64,000 nucleotides of DNA from Synaphobranchus kaupii (taxonomy: Eukaryota > Chordata > Actinopteri > Anguilliformes > Synaphobranchidae), in the NCBI GenBank assembly GCA_029718625.1, contig CM056391.1:23846305-23910304 (forward strand). Reading direction: 5' to 3'. Both the position numbers and the translations under genes were made by a program. This document shows, piece after piece, positions 9,923-21,400 of this stretch. Under the pieces are notes generated by a model. The model did no database searches, was not told the origin of the DNA, and saw only the letters and a program-made list of their open reading frames with translations. Within the stretch, counting starts at the first letter, position 1. Every line of letters begins with the position of its first letter.

Positions 9923-11839
9923 ATATATTCAAATAATTTTATAACCATGGAGGAGTGTCCTCAGTGGAGATGGAGAGATGGTGCTTGCAGAGGATGGTGC
10001 ATTTGCCATGGATGGCATGACATTCCAGTTATACTTTCTACATTTGAAATGTAATACAACACAATAGAATAGAACTTTATGAATTCAAGAAGTAAACTGT
10101 CCTGTCAGAAGCAGTAGTAAGTGCAGAGCGTAGCAATGTTACAGCATATACAGAATGGTGCGAAGGTAAATGCTAATAATGCATGATACATGGACCATGT
10201 ACAACAATCACAACATTTATCTTTAAAAAAGTAGGTGTAAAATATTTGAGTTCAAATGCGTCAGGCTCAATATTTGATGAATGAATCTCATATTTTTCTG
10301 CTGTTTTTGTTTTTTTAGAACCATCTGGAATCATCCTGTTTATAACCTAACATTTGTTTGATTTTATAAATTTAAGTAATACTTGCATGTACAGCACGGT
10401 GAATTCAACTAAAGAGAAGGTTGTTTTTCAGAGTCGCGCTTTGTCATTTCTGAAATAATGACCCATAGACTTTTCTTGAAGAGGTGATTTACTTAATCTT
10501 GATGTCTTGTTTACCTTCAGAATATATTTAGTTGAAATCATTTTAAAAGTTTAAATCATTGTATTTAATTAGTCATTATTTCCTTAGACACAGCGCATTT
10601 TTAAAGAAAATACAAAAATTTCCTTTGCCCATTTCAAATACCAACCCCAGGGGAAAGTGCGGAGTGTATTTTGTGTCAGCATGCATTAGATTGAACCTGA
10701 AAATGTCTCACATCAAACAGTCGTATTACAGCTGGTTGTCTTTTGAGATATCAACAAAATGCTTCGGGGGGGGGGGGGTCATGATCTTTACCTTGGGTGC
10801 ATGTCCTTTAGACAATGATTTATTTTTAAAAAGTGCTTGTACATGTTGAAACATGCAATTACGTGTCATTCCATAGAACAGAAAACGAACCTAGCATTGC
10901 ATTGTAATTTGATTTGTTGTCATAGTAAAATATTAATAGAGCCAATCAATTAGCAGGAAACAGCAAAGATAAAGAAAAGCCATTTGCTTGTCAGGAATAC
11001 AGTTCTGCTATTGTTATGATTTATGGTGGGGCAATTGGATATCAGTGGGCAGGTGAATATTAATTCTTCAGAAAAACTGTCAGGAAAACTAAAGTGCAAA
11101 GAAGGACAGATAATTATAATGGAAATTTAACTCAATGGAAATATCTAACAATGAAAATATGTGCTTATGTATATGACTAAGATTTTCAATTTCACACATT
11201 CATAGTCTGGTGCTTTGGATAGTGATGTATTGCTCTGATGGAAAAATAATTCAGAAACAACACTGATTCAACCTATAATTAAAAAAAGAACAATAATAGG
11301 AGGATAATATTTTCAATGCTTGACAGTGCAATGCATTGAAAATCACTCCATATATTTTTTTCAGTTTTATAAAAAAGAATAAAATATAACTGAAACTGCA
11401 ATATAACAACAGCTCTATTAAAATGGAAAATATTCAATTAGTTGATAACTTTACCTTGAAATGAGTGCATGATTAAATAATATTTTGTATAAATTATATC
11501 ATTTATTTGCATATATAAACCAGATCAAATTAACTGGTTAATAAATATTTATACTAAAACGATGGGAACTTGTAATCCTGCATGACAGTATTTTGGGTGC
11601 AGGGTAGTGGTGAGTGTGTGTGTGTGTGTGTACACGTATATTTAATTGCCCCATCTATTAATTTAAAGCGTTAACACCAGGTCACCACCCCCTTCAGCCT
11701 CACTCACATTATCATGTGACTTAGAGGAACCACAATAACATTGTACACAGGAAAACAATGATATTATGATAGAAACAGGCTGGTGTTTTCATAATCCAGG
11801 ATCTCAAGACGTTTATACTATCTGATTAACTAAATAATT
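9923..11839. other. AT-rich non-coding stretch
   Basis: AT-rich intergenic sequence with a short G run near 10767 and a (TG)n run at 11613-11631. No exon, RNA gene or bounded repeat was recognised. Confidence 0.5.
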
Positions 11840-12133
11840 GGGCAGCATGGCCGTATAGCGGTTAGCACTGTCACCTCGCAAGAAAGAGTTTGCATAGTCT
11901 CCCCGTGTTTGTGTGTGGTTCCTCCGGGTACTCTGGTTTCCTCCCACACCAAAGACATGTATATCAGGTTAGGTAAACTCCTGCCATTGCACTTGACCAA
12001 AGCACTAGCCTTAGAACTGGAGCTGGCCCCCAGGCACTGTACTGTAGCGGCCCACTGCTCCTAAGTAGTTAGGATGGGTCAAATGCAGAGGACAAATTAC
12101 CTCACAAGGTCAATAAACTTAACTTAACTTAAC
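11840..12133 (+). mobile_element. tRNA-derived SINE
   Basis: The head GGGCAGCATGG followed by TAGCGGTTAGCACTG resembles the box A part of tRNA-derived fish SINEs of the DANA/HE type. Next comes the characteristic stretch with TCTCCCCGTGTTTG, CTCCGGGTACTCTGG and CCAAAGACATG. The box B part that normally lies between is missing, so this copy has an internal deletion. The tail ends with a short ACTTA tandem repeat (about 12117-12133). Confidence 0.65.
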
Positions 12134-12703
12134 GTACCAACAATGGATGGATTAGCTTTCATCACACTTAAAAGAGGTTTCATGTTGTATATGTGCTCCC
12201 GGAGACAAAACATGCCCCTAATACCTGTTGTTCAAGGGCTGTCTCTAGTGGGGATTGAATTTAAATAGTTGCAGAGACTAGCTGACCAAAACACCAATAA
12301 CTAGAGATTTCACGTCACATGTAATTACAGTTTTTTTTGATTGCATAAACACTAAAATCAAAAGTATTACACAATTATCAAAACCTTACACTCAAGGAGC
12401 AAAACATCGGCCCAGATTTGCACCACTATAAGCACAATGTCAGCCTCACACTTTTTGCAAAACAATACACACAGTGATTTGCAAAACACTAAACACACTT
12501 GTATACATTAGACACAGAAGTATATCATGATGTCACTTCCTTGCAATTCCAAAGCACTGACTGTCAAATTACCACACATATGAGCCAATTGGTTAAACAC
12601 AGCCATCATGTGCGCAAACACATGATTGCTTAATTGTAGACACACCAATCAGGTTTAAGCACTATAAAAATGCAGCAGGTGAGTTCACCTGTCTTCAACC
12701 AAA

Positions 12704-13834
12704 ATGGAAGGAGTCAGAAAAAGAAGAGTGAGGGTGAGAGGGGGAATCCACGGAGGAGGAGAAGGAGGTAGAGGAAGAGGAAGACCTGAAGCAGGAGGAG
12801 AACGTGCTCAAAGAAGAAGAGGACCAAATTTATCAAATGAAAACACTAGTTGACCATGTCGTGAACCACGGATTGACGCTGAGGGACGCTGGACTAAGAG
12901 TTCAGCCAAATCTTAGCAGATATACAGTGGCATCTGTCATTAGGACATTTCGACAAGAAAACAGGTTAAAAAAAATCAGGTTCAAATGAAACAACTTTAT
13001 CGAGTGCCTTTTGAGCGGAATTCAGAGAGGGTCAAACAGCTGCGGCATGAGTATGTGGAGGTATGTATTGTTCACTTTAGCACTGTGATGTTGCATACTG
13101 CACACGTAACCTTTTTACATGTAAATTTACTGTATACTAGATCTATGCTGAACTACACAATCTTGTCTTTCACCGTATTTCAGAGAGTTTTACAGATGGA
13201 TGCTGAGGAAATCCCGCATGAATTCATATACATAGATGAGGCAGGGTTCAACCTCACAAAAGCAAGAAGGAGAGGCAGAAATATCATTGGCCACAGGGCT
13301 ATAATCAATGTCCCAGGGCAACGTGGGGGTAACATCACCCTTTGCGCTGCCATTACACAGAATGAGGTCCTCCTCCGTCATGCCAATATGGGCCCTTACA
13401 ACACACCTCACATTATCACATTTTTGGATCGATTGCACAACATCGTTACAACAGTAAACCAAACGCACCAGATGCAATACATTGTCATCTGGGACAATGT
13501 GTAATTCCACCGCTCTGCTCTGGTCCAGAACTGGTTTCAACACCATCCACAGTTTACAGTACTATACCTTCCACCATACTCTCCGTTTCTAAACCCAATC
13601 GAAGAGTTTTTCTCGGCATGGCGGTGGAGGGTTTATGATCTCCGGCCCCAGGCTCAGGTACCCCTCATTCAGGCCATGGAGGAGGCCTGTGACCAAATCG
13701 ATGCCGCAGCTGTGCAAGGATGGATTCGACATTCAAGACGGTTCTTCCCACGTTGTCTTGCCAATGAGGATATCGCCTGTGATGTTGATGAAATTCTCTG
13801 GCCACATCCAGCTAGGCGAAGAGATAATGTCTAG
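12704..13834 (+). pseudogene. Tc1/IS630-like transposase, copy 1 (frameshift, deletion, stop)
   Basis: The product would cut and paste the surrounding element. ATG at 12704 opens an Arg/Gly-rich N-terminus (RVRVRGGIHGGGEGGRGRGR), which hits TGA at once through a frameshift near 12838. The next frame gives the helix-turn-helix part LVDHVVNHGLTLRDAGLRV to about 12980. Roughly 70 codons then seem deleted before MKQLYRVPFERNSERVK. A probable 123-bp intron (13061-13183) follows. The catalytic part has Asp in YIDEAGF, Asp in IWDNV and Glu in NPIEEF (35 residues between the last two). A TAA at 13502-13504 interrupts directly after DNV, where a Ser is expected. The C-terminus WIRHSRRFFPRCLANEDIAC runs to TAG 13832-13834. 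Confidence 0.85.
13061..13183 (+). other. Probable intron in transposase copy 1
   Basis: GTATGT after ...HEYVE and a pyrimidine-rich ...TATTTCAG before RVLQMDAEE mark a phase-0 intron of 123 bp. It has no in-frame stop and a length divisible by three, so the reading frame stays open if it is retained. Removing it joins two parts that are adjacent in related fish transposases as I remember them. Confidence 0.65.
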
Positions 13835-14778
13835 TATTTTCTGTACTGTATTTTCAGTTTTTTTCAGATTTTCTTTTTTTACTGTAATTGTAACCTGTAT
13901 TGGATACAGTATTTTATGTTTGTCTGATATTTGCTGAGCTTACAGTGTTATGCACAATACTGTAGTAGCATGAAAACTGGGACATGTTTTGTTGTGATTC
14001 TCCATGTTGACATGTTGACTGATTTGGGGATATGGAGAGAAATAAATTATATTTTCATCAGTCTGCAGCATTGGTCTTGTGTAGTGTTTGGTGAATTTAT
14101 TGTATATTTGCACTTTCTCTGTGTACTTCACTTACAGTACTCTAATCACTGAGAAGTAGAATTGCTAAAAGTGTTTTAGGTTAGCAACAGCAGTGTGTAA
14201 CTGGTTCAAACAGAATTAAGTCATATGAAATGTGTGTGTTTCATATGGTAACAAAATATGGTTTTTATAAATTAGTGTATAGTTTTTACAAGAGTGTTTC
14301 ATTTAGCAAAGGATCTGAGGTGTTCTGCTAATTGGGTGTGTGGTTGTGCTAATTGTGTGTAGTGTTTTGAAAAACCGGGCCCTGTTTTCAAAATCGTGCT
14401 TACAGTTTTTTTTGATTGCATAAACACTAAAATCAAAAGTATTACACAATTATCAAAACCTTACACTCAAGGAGCAAAACATCGGCCCAGATTTGCACCA
14501 CTATAAGCACAATGTCAGCCTCACACTTTTTGCAAAACAATACACACAGTGATTTGCAAAACACTAAACACACTTGTATACATTAGACACAGAAGTATAT
14601 CATGATGTAACTTCCTTGCAATTCCAAAGCACTGACTGTCAAATTACCACACATATGAGCCAATTGGTTAAACACAGCCATCATGTGCGCAAACACATGA
14701 TTGCTTAATTGTAGACACACCAATCAGGTTTAAGCACTATAAAAATGCAGCAGGTGAGTTCACCTGTCTTCAACCAAA

Positions 14779-15909
14779 ATGGAAGGAGTCAGAAAAAGAA
14801 GAGTGAGGGTGAGAGGGGGAATCCACGGAGGAGGAGAAGGAGGTAGAGGAAGAGGAAGACCTGAAGCAGGAGGAGAACGTGCTCAAAGAAGAAGAGGACC
14901 AAATTTATCAAATGAAAACACTAGTTGACCATGTCGTGAACCACGGATTGACGCTGAGGGACGCTGGACTAAGAGTTCAGCCAAATCTTAGCAGATATAC
15001 AGTGGCATCTGTCATTAGGACATTTCGACAAGAAAACAGGTTAAAAAAAATCAGGTTCAAATGAAACAACTTTATCGAGTGCCTTTTGAGCGGAATTCAG
15101 AGAGGGTCAAACAGCTGCGGCATGAGTATGTGGAGGTATGTATTGTTCACTTTAGCACTGTGATGTTGCATACTGCACACGTAACCTTTTTACATGTAAA
15201 TTTACTGTATACTAGATCTATGCTGAACTACACAATCTTGTCTTTCACTGTATTTCAGAGAGTTTTACACATGGATGCTGAGGAAATCCCGCATGAATTC
15301 ATATACATAGATGAGGCAGGGTTCAACCTCACAAAAGCAAGAAGGAGAGGCAGAAATATCATTGGCCACAGGGCTATAATCAATGTCCCAGGGCAACGTG
15401 GGGGTAACATCACCCTTTGCGCTGCCATTACACAGAATGAGGTCCTCCTCCGTCATGCCAATATGGGCCCTTACAACACACCTCACATTATCACATTTTT
15501 GGACCGATTGCACAACATCGTTACAACAGTAAACCAAACGCACCAGATGCAATACATTGTCATCTGGGACAATGTGTAATTCCACCGCTCTGCTCTGGTC
15601 CAGAACTGGTTTCAACACCATCCACAGTTTACGGTACTATACCTTCCACCATACTCTCCGTTTCTAAACCCAATCGAAGAGTTTTTCTCGGCATGGCGGT
15701 GGAGGGTTTACGATCTCCGGCCCCAGGCTCAGGTACCCCTCATTCAGGCCATGGAGGAGGCCTGTGACCAAATCGATGCCGCAGCTGTGCAAGGATGGAT
15801 TCGACATTCAAGACGGTTCTTCCCACGTTGTCTTGCCAATGAGGATATCACCTGTGATGTTGATGAAATTCTCTGGCCACATCCAGCTAGGCGAAGAGAT
15901 AATGTCTAG
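14779..15909 (+). pseudogene. Tc1/IS630-like transposase, copy 2 (same defects)
   Basis: Same order of parts and same lesions as copy 1, shifted by 2075 bp: Arg/Gly-rich start at 14779, early frame change, missing central segment before MKQLYRVPF (15061), probable intron 15136-15258, the same TAA after IWDNV at 15577-15579, and a C-terminal end at 15907-15909. A few single-base differences are visible, for example HMDAEE against QMDAEE just after the intron. Because the stop, frame change and deletion are shared, the duplication came after the gene died. Confidence 0.85.
15136..15258 (+). other. Probable intron in transposase copy 2
   Basis: Same GTATGT...TTTCAG boundaries and 123-bp length as in copy 1, with one C-to-T change in the acceptor tract. 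Confidence 0.65.
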
Positions 15910-16497
15910 TATTTTCTGTACTGTATTTTCAGTTTTTTTCAGATTTTCTTTTTTTACTGTAATTGTAACCTGTATTGGATACAGTATTTTATGTTTGTCT
16001 GATATTTGCTGAGCTTACAGTGTTATGCACACTACTGTAGTAGCATGAAAACTGGGACATGTTTTGTTGTGATTCTCCATGTTGACATGTTGACTGATTT
16101 GGGGATATGGAGAGAAATAAATTCTATTTTCATCAGTCTGCAGCATTGGTCTTGTGTAGTGTTTGGTGAATTTATTGTATATTTGCACTTTCTCTGTGTA
16201 CTTCACTTACAGTACTCTAATCACTGAGAAGTAGAATTGCTAAAAGTGTTTTAGGTTAGCAACAGCAGTGTGTAACTGGTTCAAACAGAATTAAGTCATA
16301 TGAAATGTGTGTGTTTCATATGGTAACAAAATATGGTTTTTATAAATTAGTGTATAGTTTTTACAAGAGTGTTTCATTTAGCAAAGGATCTGAGGTGTTC
16401 TGCTAATTGGGTGTGTGGTTGTGCTAATTGTGTGTAGTGTTTTGAAAAACCGGGCCCTGTTTTCAAAATCGTGCTTAAGCAATCGAAAAAAACTGTA

Positions 16498-17196
16498 ATA
16501 TATTTTCCTCAACCATCAGTGTTTTTCTATATGTATTGGTTTATACTTGCATGTGAGCAGTTGTCCATAATAAGGACTGCATGACAAAGAGTTGAAAATA
16601 GGTTATTTATCTAAATAATTTCAGTGAGACTTAATAAATATCGTAATACAGATCTATGCAATTCCCTTTGAATGACAGAATAGTGAGCAGTGATGGATTA
16701 AACATGCAATATTAAACTCCCCCTTGATGTTCAAGAGAGAATGAAATCTTAGGAGACATGGAAGTGTTGGTGTTTAACTATGCACACCTTGGGGCTTTAA
16801 AACACTTAGGAGAGTGTTTCATTCTATTTATTGAGTATCATTATTAGCTTGAAACTATTTGCAAAATTCGCTAGAATAATGTAATAGAAACTTGAAAGTG
16901 GTCCAATAGGAAAACAGAGAGCTGCCAGCACATTTGGTTAGACGCACAAATATGTTCACAGGTCAATCAAACGTTTTCCCTGTGGTCCATGGATTTCAGG
17001 AAAGAGACACTGAAAACATCTTTGTCACGCATTCATGCCAATATCAGTTTATGACCAGAAATAATGCGTCGTTTACTCAGAATGGCCCTTATCTATACTA
17101 CAAACACCGTGCATATATGCATGATGCATTTTACGTTTTAAGAGAAAAGCATTTGGAATTTGGATATTGATCGATGGCTTCTGTCATCAGTTTGAT
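16498..17196. other. Non-coding spacer
   Basis: AT-rich sequence between two related transposons. The open stretch at 16934-17170 matches no family I know. No repeat was recognised. Confidence 0.5.
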
Positions 17197-17763
17197 TACA
17201 GTTTTTCTCAATTGCTTACACACATTTTTTGAAAGCATACCTCATTTTCTCAAAACTCTAAACACAAATCCAAAAACCACACACACAAAATGCAAAACCC
17301 TACATATCTCCTGCAAAATGCTACTTTGCCTTCAAAACAATGTTATGTCTCCTCAAAATGGTAGTTTGTGTTCAAATGACACACACAGACCATCATATGA
17401 GTAGACATTTCTAAGAACCATTGAACACTGATGTGCTGAATGGAAAACACTACTATGAATGGGAAAACACCAGTATGAAGGCCTTATCAGGAGCATTATG
17501 CCTTTTCATGTTCAGTGTTACTGTACGCTTACTCCTGTTGTAAAATATTACTGTATAATGTTTTTACTCAAATATAAAACAATACACAAATATACAGTAA
17601 CAACAAAAATATTTCTTTATTTTTTCCAAAAGTGCTGTAGCCTATACATCACAGCAAACACAACTGGATGTGTAAATGATTTGCACAGAACAAACAATAG
17701 AAAATAGGCCAGTACAGTCAACAAAAAAGAAAGAAAAATGTAAATTAAAAAAGGACAAAAAAA

Positions 17764-18028
17764 CTAGGCTGCATCCTGTCTTCGGTTCCTGTCTGGCCAC
17801 AGGACCTCATCGACATCACAGGCTATGTTCTCTCTGGCCAAGCAGCGGGGGAAGTATCGCCTAGTATGGCGAATCCAGCCCTGAAATGCCTCAGGAGCTA
17901 TATCGCCACATGCCTCCTCCTTGTCCTCCTCTTCCTCCTCCTCGTCCTCCTCTTCCTCCTCCTCGTCCTCCTCTTACTTTCACTCCTCTGCCTCTCTGAT
18001 CACCTCTCACTTCAATGTTGCCATTCAT
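17764..18028 (-). pseudogene. Transposase remnant: N-terminus joined to C-terminus
   Basis: Read on the minus strand, a Gly/Arg-rich N-terminal part (RGVKVRGGRGGGRGG and more, from about 18028) runs into a C-terminal part EEACGDIAPEAFQGWIRHTR, then YFPRCLARENIACDVDEVLW, ending with TAG at 17764-17766. The DNA-binding domain and all three catalytic residues are gone. The join lies in GGAGGAG-type repeats, which are present both in the Gly-rich coding region and at the MEEAC segment of the intact relatives. Its two halves are in different frames, so it is not translatable as one piece. Confidence 0.75.
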
Positions 18029-18174
18029 TGTTCGCCAAACCAGGAGCTCACCTGTGGCCCTTATATTGCTCAAGCTTTGATTGGAAATGGACGTTTTGCC
18101 ATTTGAATGGCAGTGTGTTCTGTCTGAACACAAGGAGATTTGGCATTGATGAAGAGTGTGCAAAATAGAGAGTA

Positions 18175-18298
18175 TTGTGTGTAGTGTTTTGAAGAAAGTG
18201 TGGTTTAGAATTGAAATCTGGGTCTAAAGCAGATAATTGTGTGTAGTGTTTTGAAGAAAGTGTGGTTTAGAATTGAAATCTGGGTCTACAGCAGGAAA
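18175..18298. repeat. 62-bp tandem duplication
   Basis: Two adjacent 62-bp copies (18175-18236, 18237-18298) starting TTGTGTGTAGTGTTTTGAAG, with a few differences at the end of the unit. It lies in the sub-terminal part of the 17.2-18.4 kb transposon. Confidence 0.85.
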
Positions 18299-18410
18299 TG
18301 TGTTTATAGTTCAGCAGAATTGGTTTAGGGAGTTGGCACATGAGTTACAGGTTGTGGTCATTGTGTCATAAGTTCCAGTTTTTGTGTGTAAACAATTGAG
18401 AAAAACTGTA

Positions 18411-21400
18411 AGTGATCATTCTTGACTGACCGTTGACGCACTCCACTGACCCAGGTGGCGGCCGCGTACGCACTGGACTACATCAGCGCGGTATTCTGAG
18501 AGGCGACTGCGCGCAGCACCTCGGGTGGCGCTTCCCACCAAAATGGTGGAAATCACGGGAAGCAGCCGGTACAAGCTCCTCTTGTCAACAGAACAACACC
18601 TCTGTGCTATCTGTGTCGTGTAGACTGAGTCATTTAGAGTCATTGTCACTGTCAATGATGTATTACCTTTAATGCTGAAAAAAAAAAATGCTTCCAAACC
18701 ACAGGCCGTCAATGATATGCCTGGATCTGAACGCTCTGAAGTTGTAATTCAGTGGGAGGAATATGGACGCTTTTTCAGATGAAACAATATTTTGGAACAA
18801 CAAAAATATTCACAGTGCACCAACCGTGTATATATACGTATATAGTGTATATAAACACACACAGATGAAGTGTATCAACAACCTTTTTGGTGTCTTTAAG
18901 CAACTACAACCCTATGCAAATGGTTGTAAAAACAGATTTGTCGATTCCTGACAATAATCTCCCTCCTCTTCCCACAGATTTACATCACAAGCTCATATCA
19001 CCATTAGTTCCAGTTATGTTGTTTGAGGCAGCGATAGTAATTTGGCTCTGGGCTAACTGTGCCTTGGAAGTAATTCTCAATTGTCAAGGTAATGTTACTG
19101 TACATACTGTACATATTATTCAGCATATCATATTGTAGTAATCCCTTTGACTACAATATTTGAATACACATATTTAAAATCAATACGGGCTCTAATTAAT
19201 TTTTAAGTCCATTTTCTTCACCTCCTTCTAGAGCAAGAGAAAGCAATAGCTATGGGACGTCAGTCCATGGAATATTTACTTAATTGAATACCCCAAACAT
19301 GAAGGGGGACCGATATAAAATGGATCAGAGCATCAGGCGTAAAAGCTCAATGATGGACTGTGATTATATCTATGTGCGTGTGTATATTTACTTTCGTGCA
19401 TTCAGCCTTTCATGTTTATACACATTTGAACCCGTGTGTGCGTTCGCGCGCGCATGTATGCGTGTCCAGCCACAGAAATGTGTTTGTTCTGCGAATAGTA
19501 TTACGGTTTTCTATTTTTTTACGCAGGCTTACGAGGAAGGACGTGACGTACCAAGTTATTGACATGATAAACTGTACGGATATGCCCGCGATCCGGTTTG
19601 CAATGACCAATCTAATCTCTGCTTGACAGATGTGAACGCAGTGAATGCATTAACTTCTGCTACAAAGATGAAGTTGAAACAGCATTGACCACAAACCATC
19701 ACAGAGAATCACGCTGAAATAAATCAAAACACTAGCCTCTTTTTTTGTTAACCGACATCAAAGAAATGACAATGATAAAATGAAATTATATCAGTGATGA
19801 ATGTTGTTAGTAATGTAATTATATTTCATAGTTTAATCAATTCTGAATCCGCTATAAAAACTGGAAGGATAATATGCTCTACATCCACAGAGCATGGTAC
19901 ATTTTTTGTCCTTACAGTATTAAATTAATTTGTGGTAATAAAGCATAAATGACTGAATCATTATCAAGCAGTTATACATGCCAGTACATCCATACAACTT
20001 CAACGCAGCTTAAAAGAAAATAGGTGTATGTGTCAAGGTGAAGTTTCCCGCATTGTGGGTTTCATTTTAATGGATGTGTGCACAATGGTTTGTATCTTTG
20101 TATCATTTCTGCAGCTGTGCTATTGGTGGATAGCTGCGTCGCGTGAGATAAACTGCACCCTGACTGCAAACGCTACCACGACAGCCAGCTGTCTTGTACG
20201 TGTGGGACGGGCTGAGCGCCGTGCATGCACACTGTGCCCGGGCCCTTGCGCTGCTGCCGCTGAAGGTATAACACGATGGATTTTTCTTTCCTGTAAACAA
20301 ACACCCTGTTGCGATCTATACACCTGCTGCTTGTACCAAATCGGTGCCAGCAATAAGTTTTATTTAGAATGGGGCTAAATGTACATGGCCTGCATATCTT
20401 TGTCTTTAAATTTTACTTACAAATAAATACAAGAATTTGTTGCATTCTTCACAATTACAGTTTGGCATTGGCAAAAATAGGTGTATTTATTTTTTTATTT
20501 TTTTTACTAAGGAGTCCACTACAACAACAATAAAAGCAGCACAATTGGTGAAGTAACATGGGGGAAAAAACCCAGAAGAAATAAGTACGAACACAAAACT
20601 AAAGAAAACAGAGAAACTAAAAGGGACTAAACGAGGAGCTGTGCAAACATCTGAAACTTGGATATCACAATAATCAGAACATTTTGTCAGGATTCAAATA
20701 TTATTTTATCAGTGAGGCCAAAACAAATGTTTTGCATATTTGCATATATCATTAGGCTAAATCATTCTCCAGTTCTGAGGCTCCCTTCTCCTTTCTATGG
20801 TCTTCCCGTTTCCCTTTTTTTAGCGATCTTTCTTCCAAGAATGAAATGGTGCTGAACGCTTAGTTTAAACTGATTCAGTGAAACGTGGTTCTGTTTGTTT
20901 TGAATATATGAATATTTCCCCGGAGCAATATTGTATTACAACTTGAAGAATGTTGAGCATTAAAGTCTCCTTAAAATTATGTTTAGAGGGTTAATATACA
21001 GGTGCATGGAGTATTGGGTAAGCCTATCTAACCTCTACTGAAAAGGAAACAACTGTGGGCCAGAACAGAATAAATTCATAATGTCCTCTTCTTCATGTTG
21101 ACAGAAGTGGATTTTGCTCAATGCCCCAGGTGAACATTTTCTCAGTTGCTAAAAGTTAATAAAATACTTTAACTGAAAGGCATTGAGAGTATGTGTCCAT
21201 TGTTGAACTATATAGCTACCTTATTGATAAATTGGGTAAATTAAATTGCCCTGCTGTGTTGTGACGGGGGAAAAAAATTAACAAAATTGCATTTAATTGT
21301 CAGTTTGTGTAAAACAAACATGTGCTAAGCAGTTAGATACTCAGTTAGACTGAGTATTACACATGGCATACAAACTAGGCATTACACACTGGACAGGGTG

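Larger units (their letters stand above)
12326..16497 (+). mobile_element. Tandem pair of Tc1/IS630-like transposons sharing one right end
   Basis: Two 2075-bp units (12326-14400 and 14401-16475) stand head to tail and differ at only about nine positions found by eye. Each begins TACAGTTTTTTTTGATTGC. Only the second is followed by the inverted terminus GCAATCGAAAAAAACTGTA (16479-16497). The first stops 22 bp short and runs straight into the left end of the second at a TA. TA flanks fit the Tc1/mariner target. Each unit carries a dead DD35E transposase. It is therefore one composite with two left ends and one right end. Confidence 0.88.
17197..18410 (-). mobile_element. Internally deleted relative of the Tc1/IS630-like transposon
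   Basis: Ends are inverted: TACAGTTTTTCTCAATTGCT at 17197 and AATTGAGAAAAACTGTA ending at 18410, both closing with TA. The termini start with the same TACAGTTTTT as the 12.3-16.5 kb pair but differ inward, so it is a sister family. On the minus strand it keeps only the two ends of the transposase gene. It also contains a 62-bp tandem duplication (18175-18298). It cannot make transposase. Confidence 0.8.
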
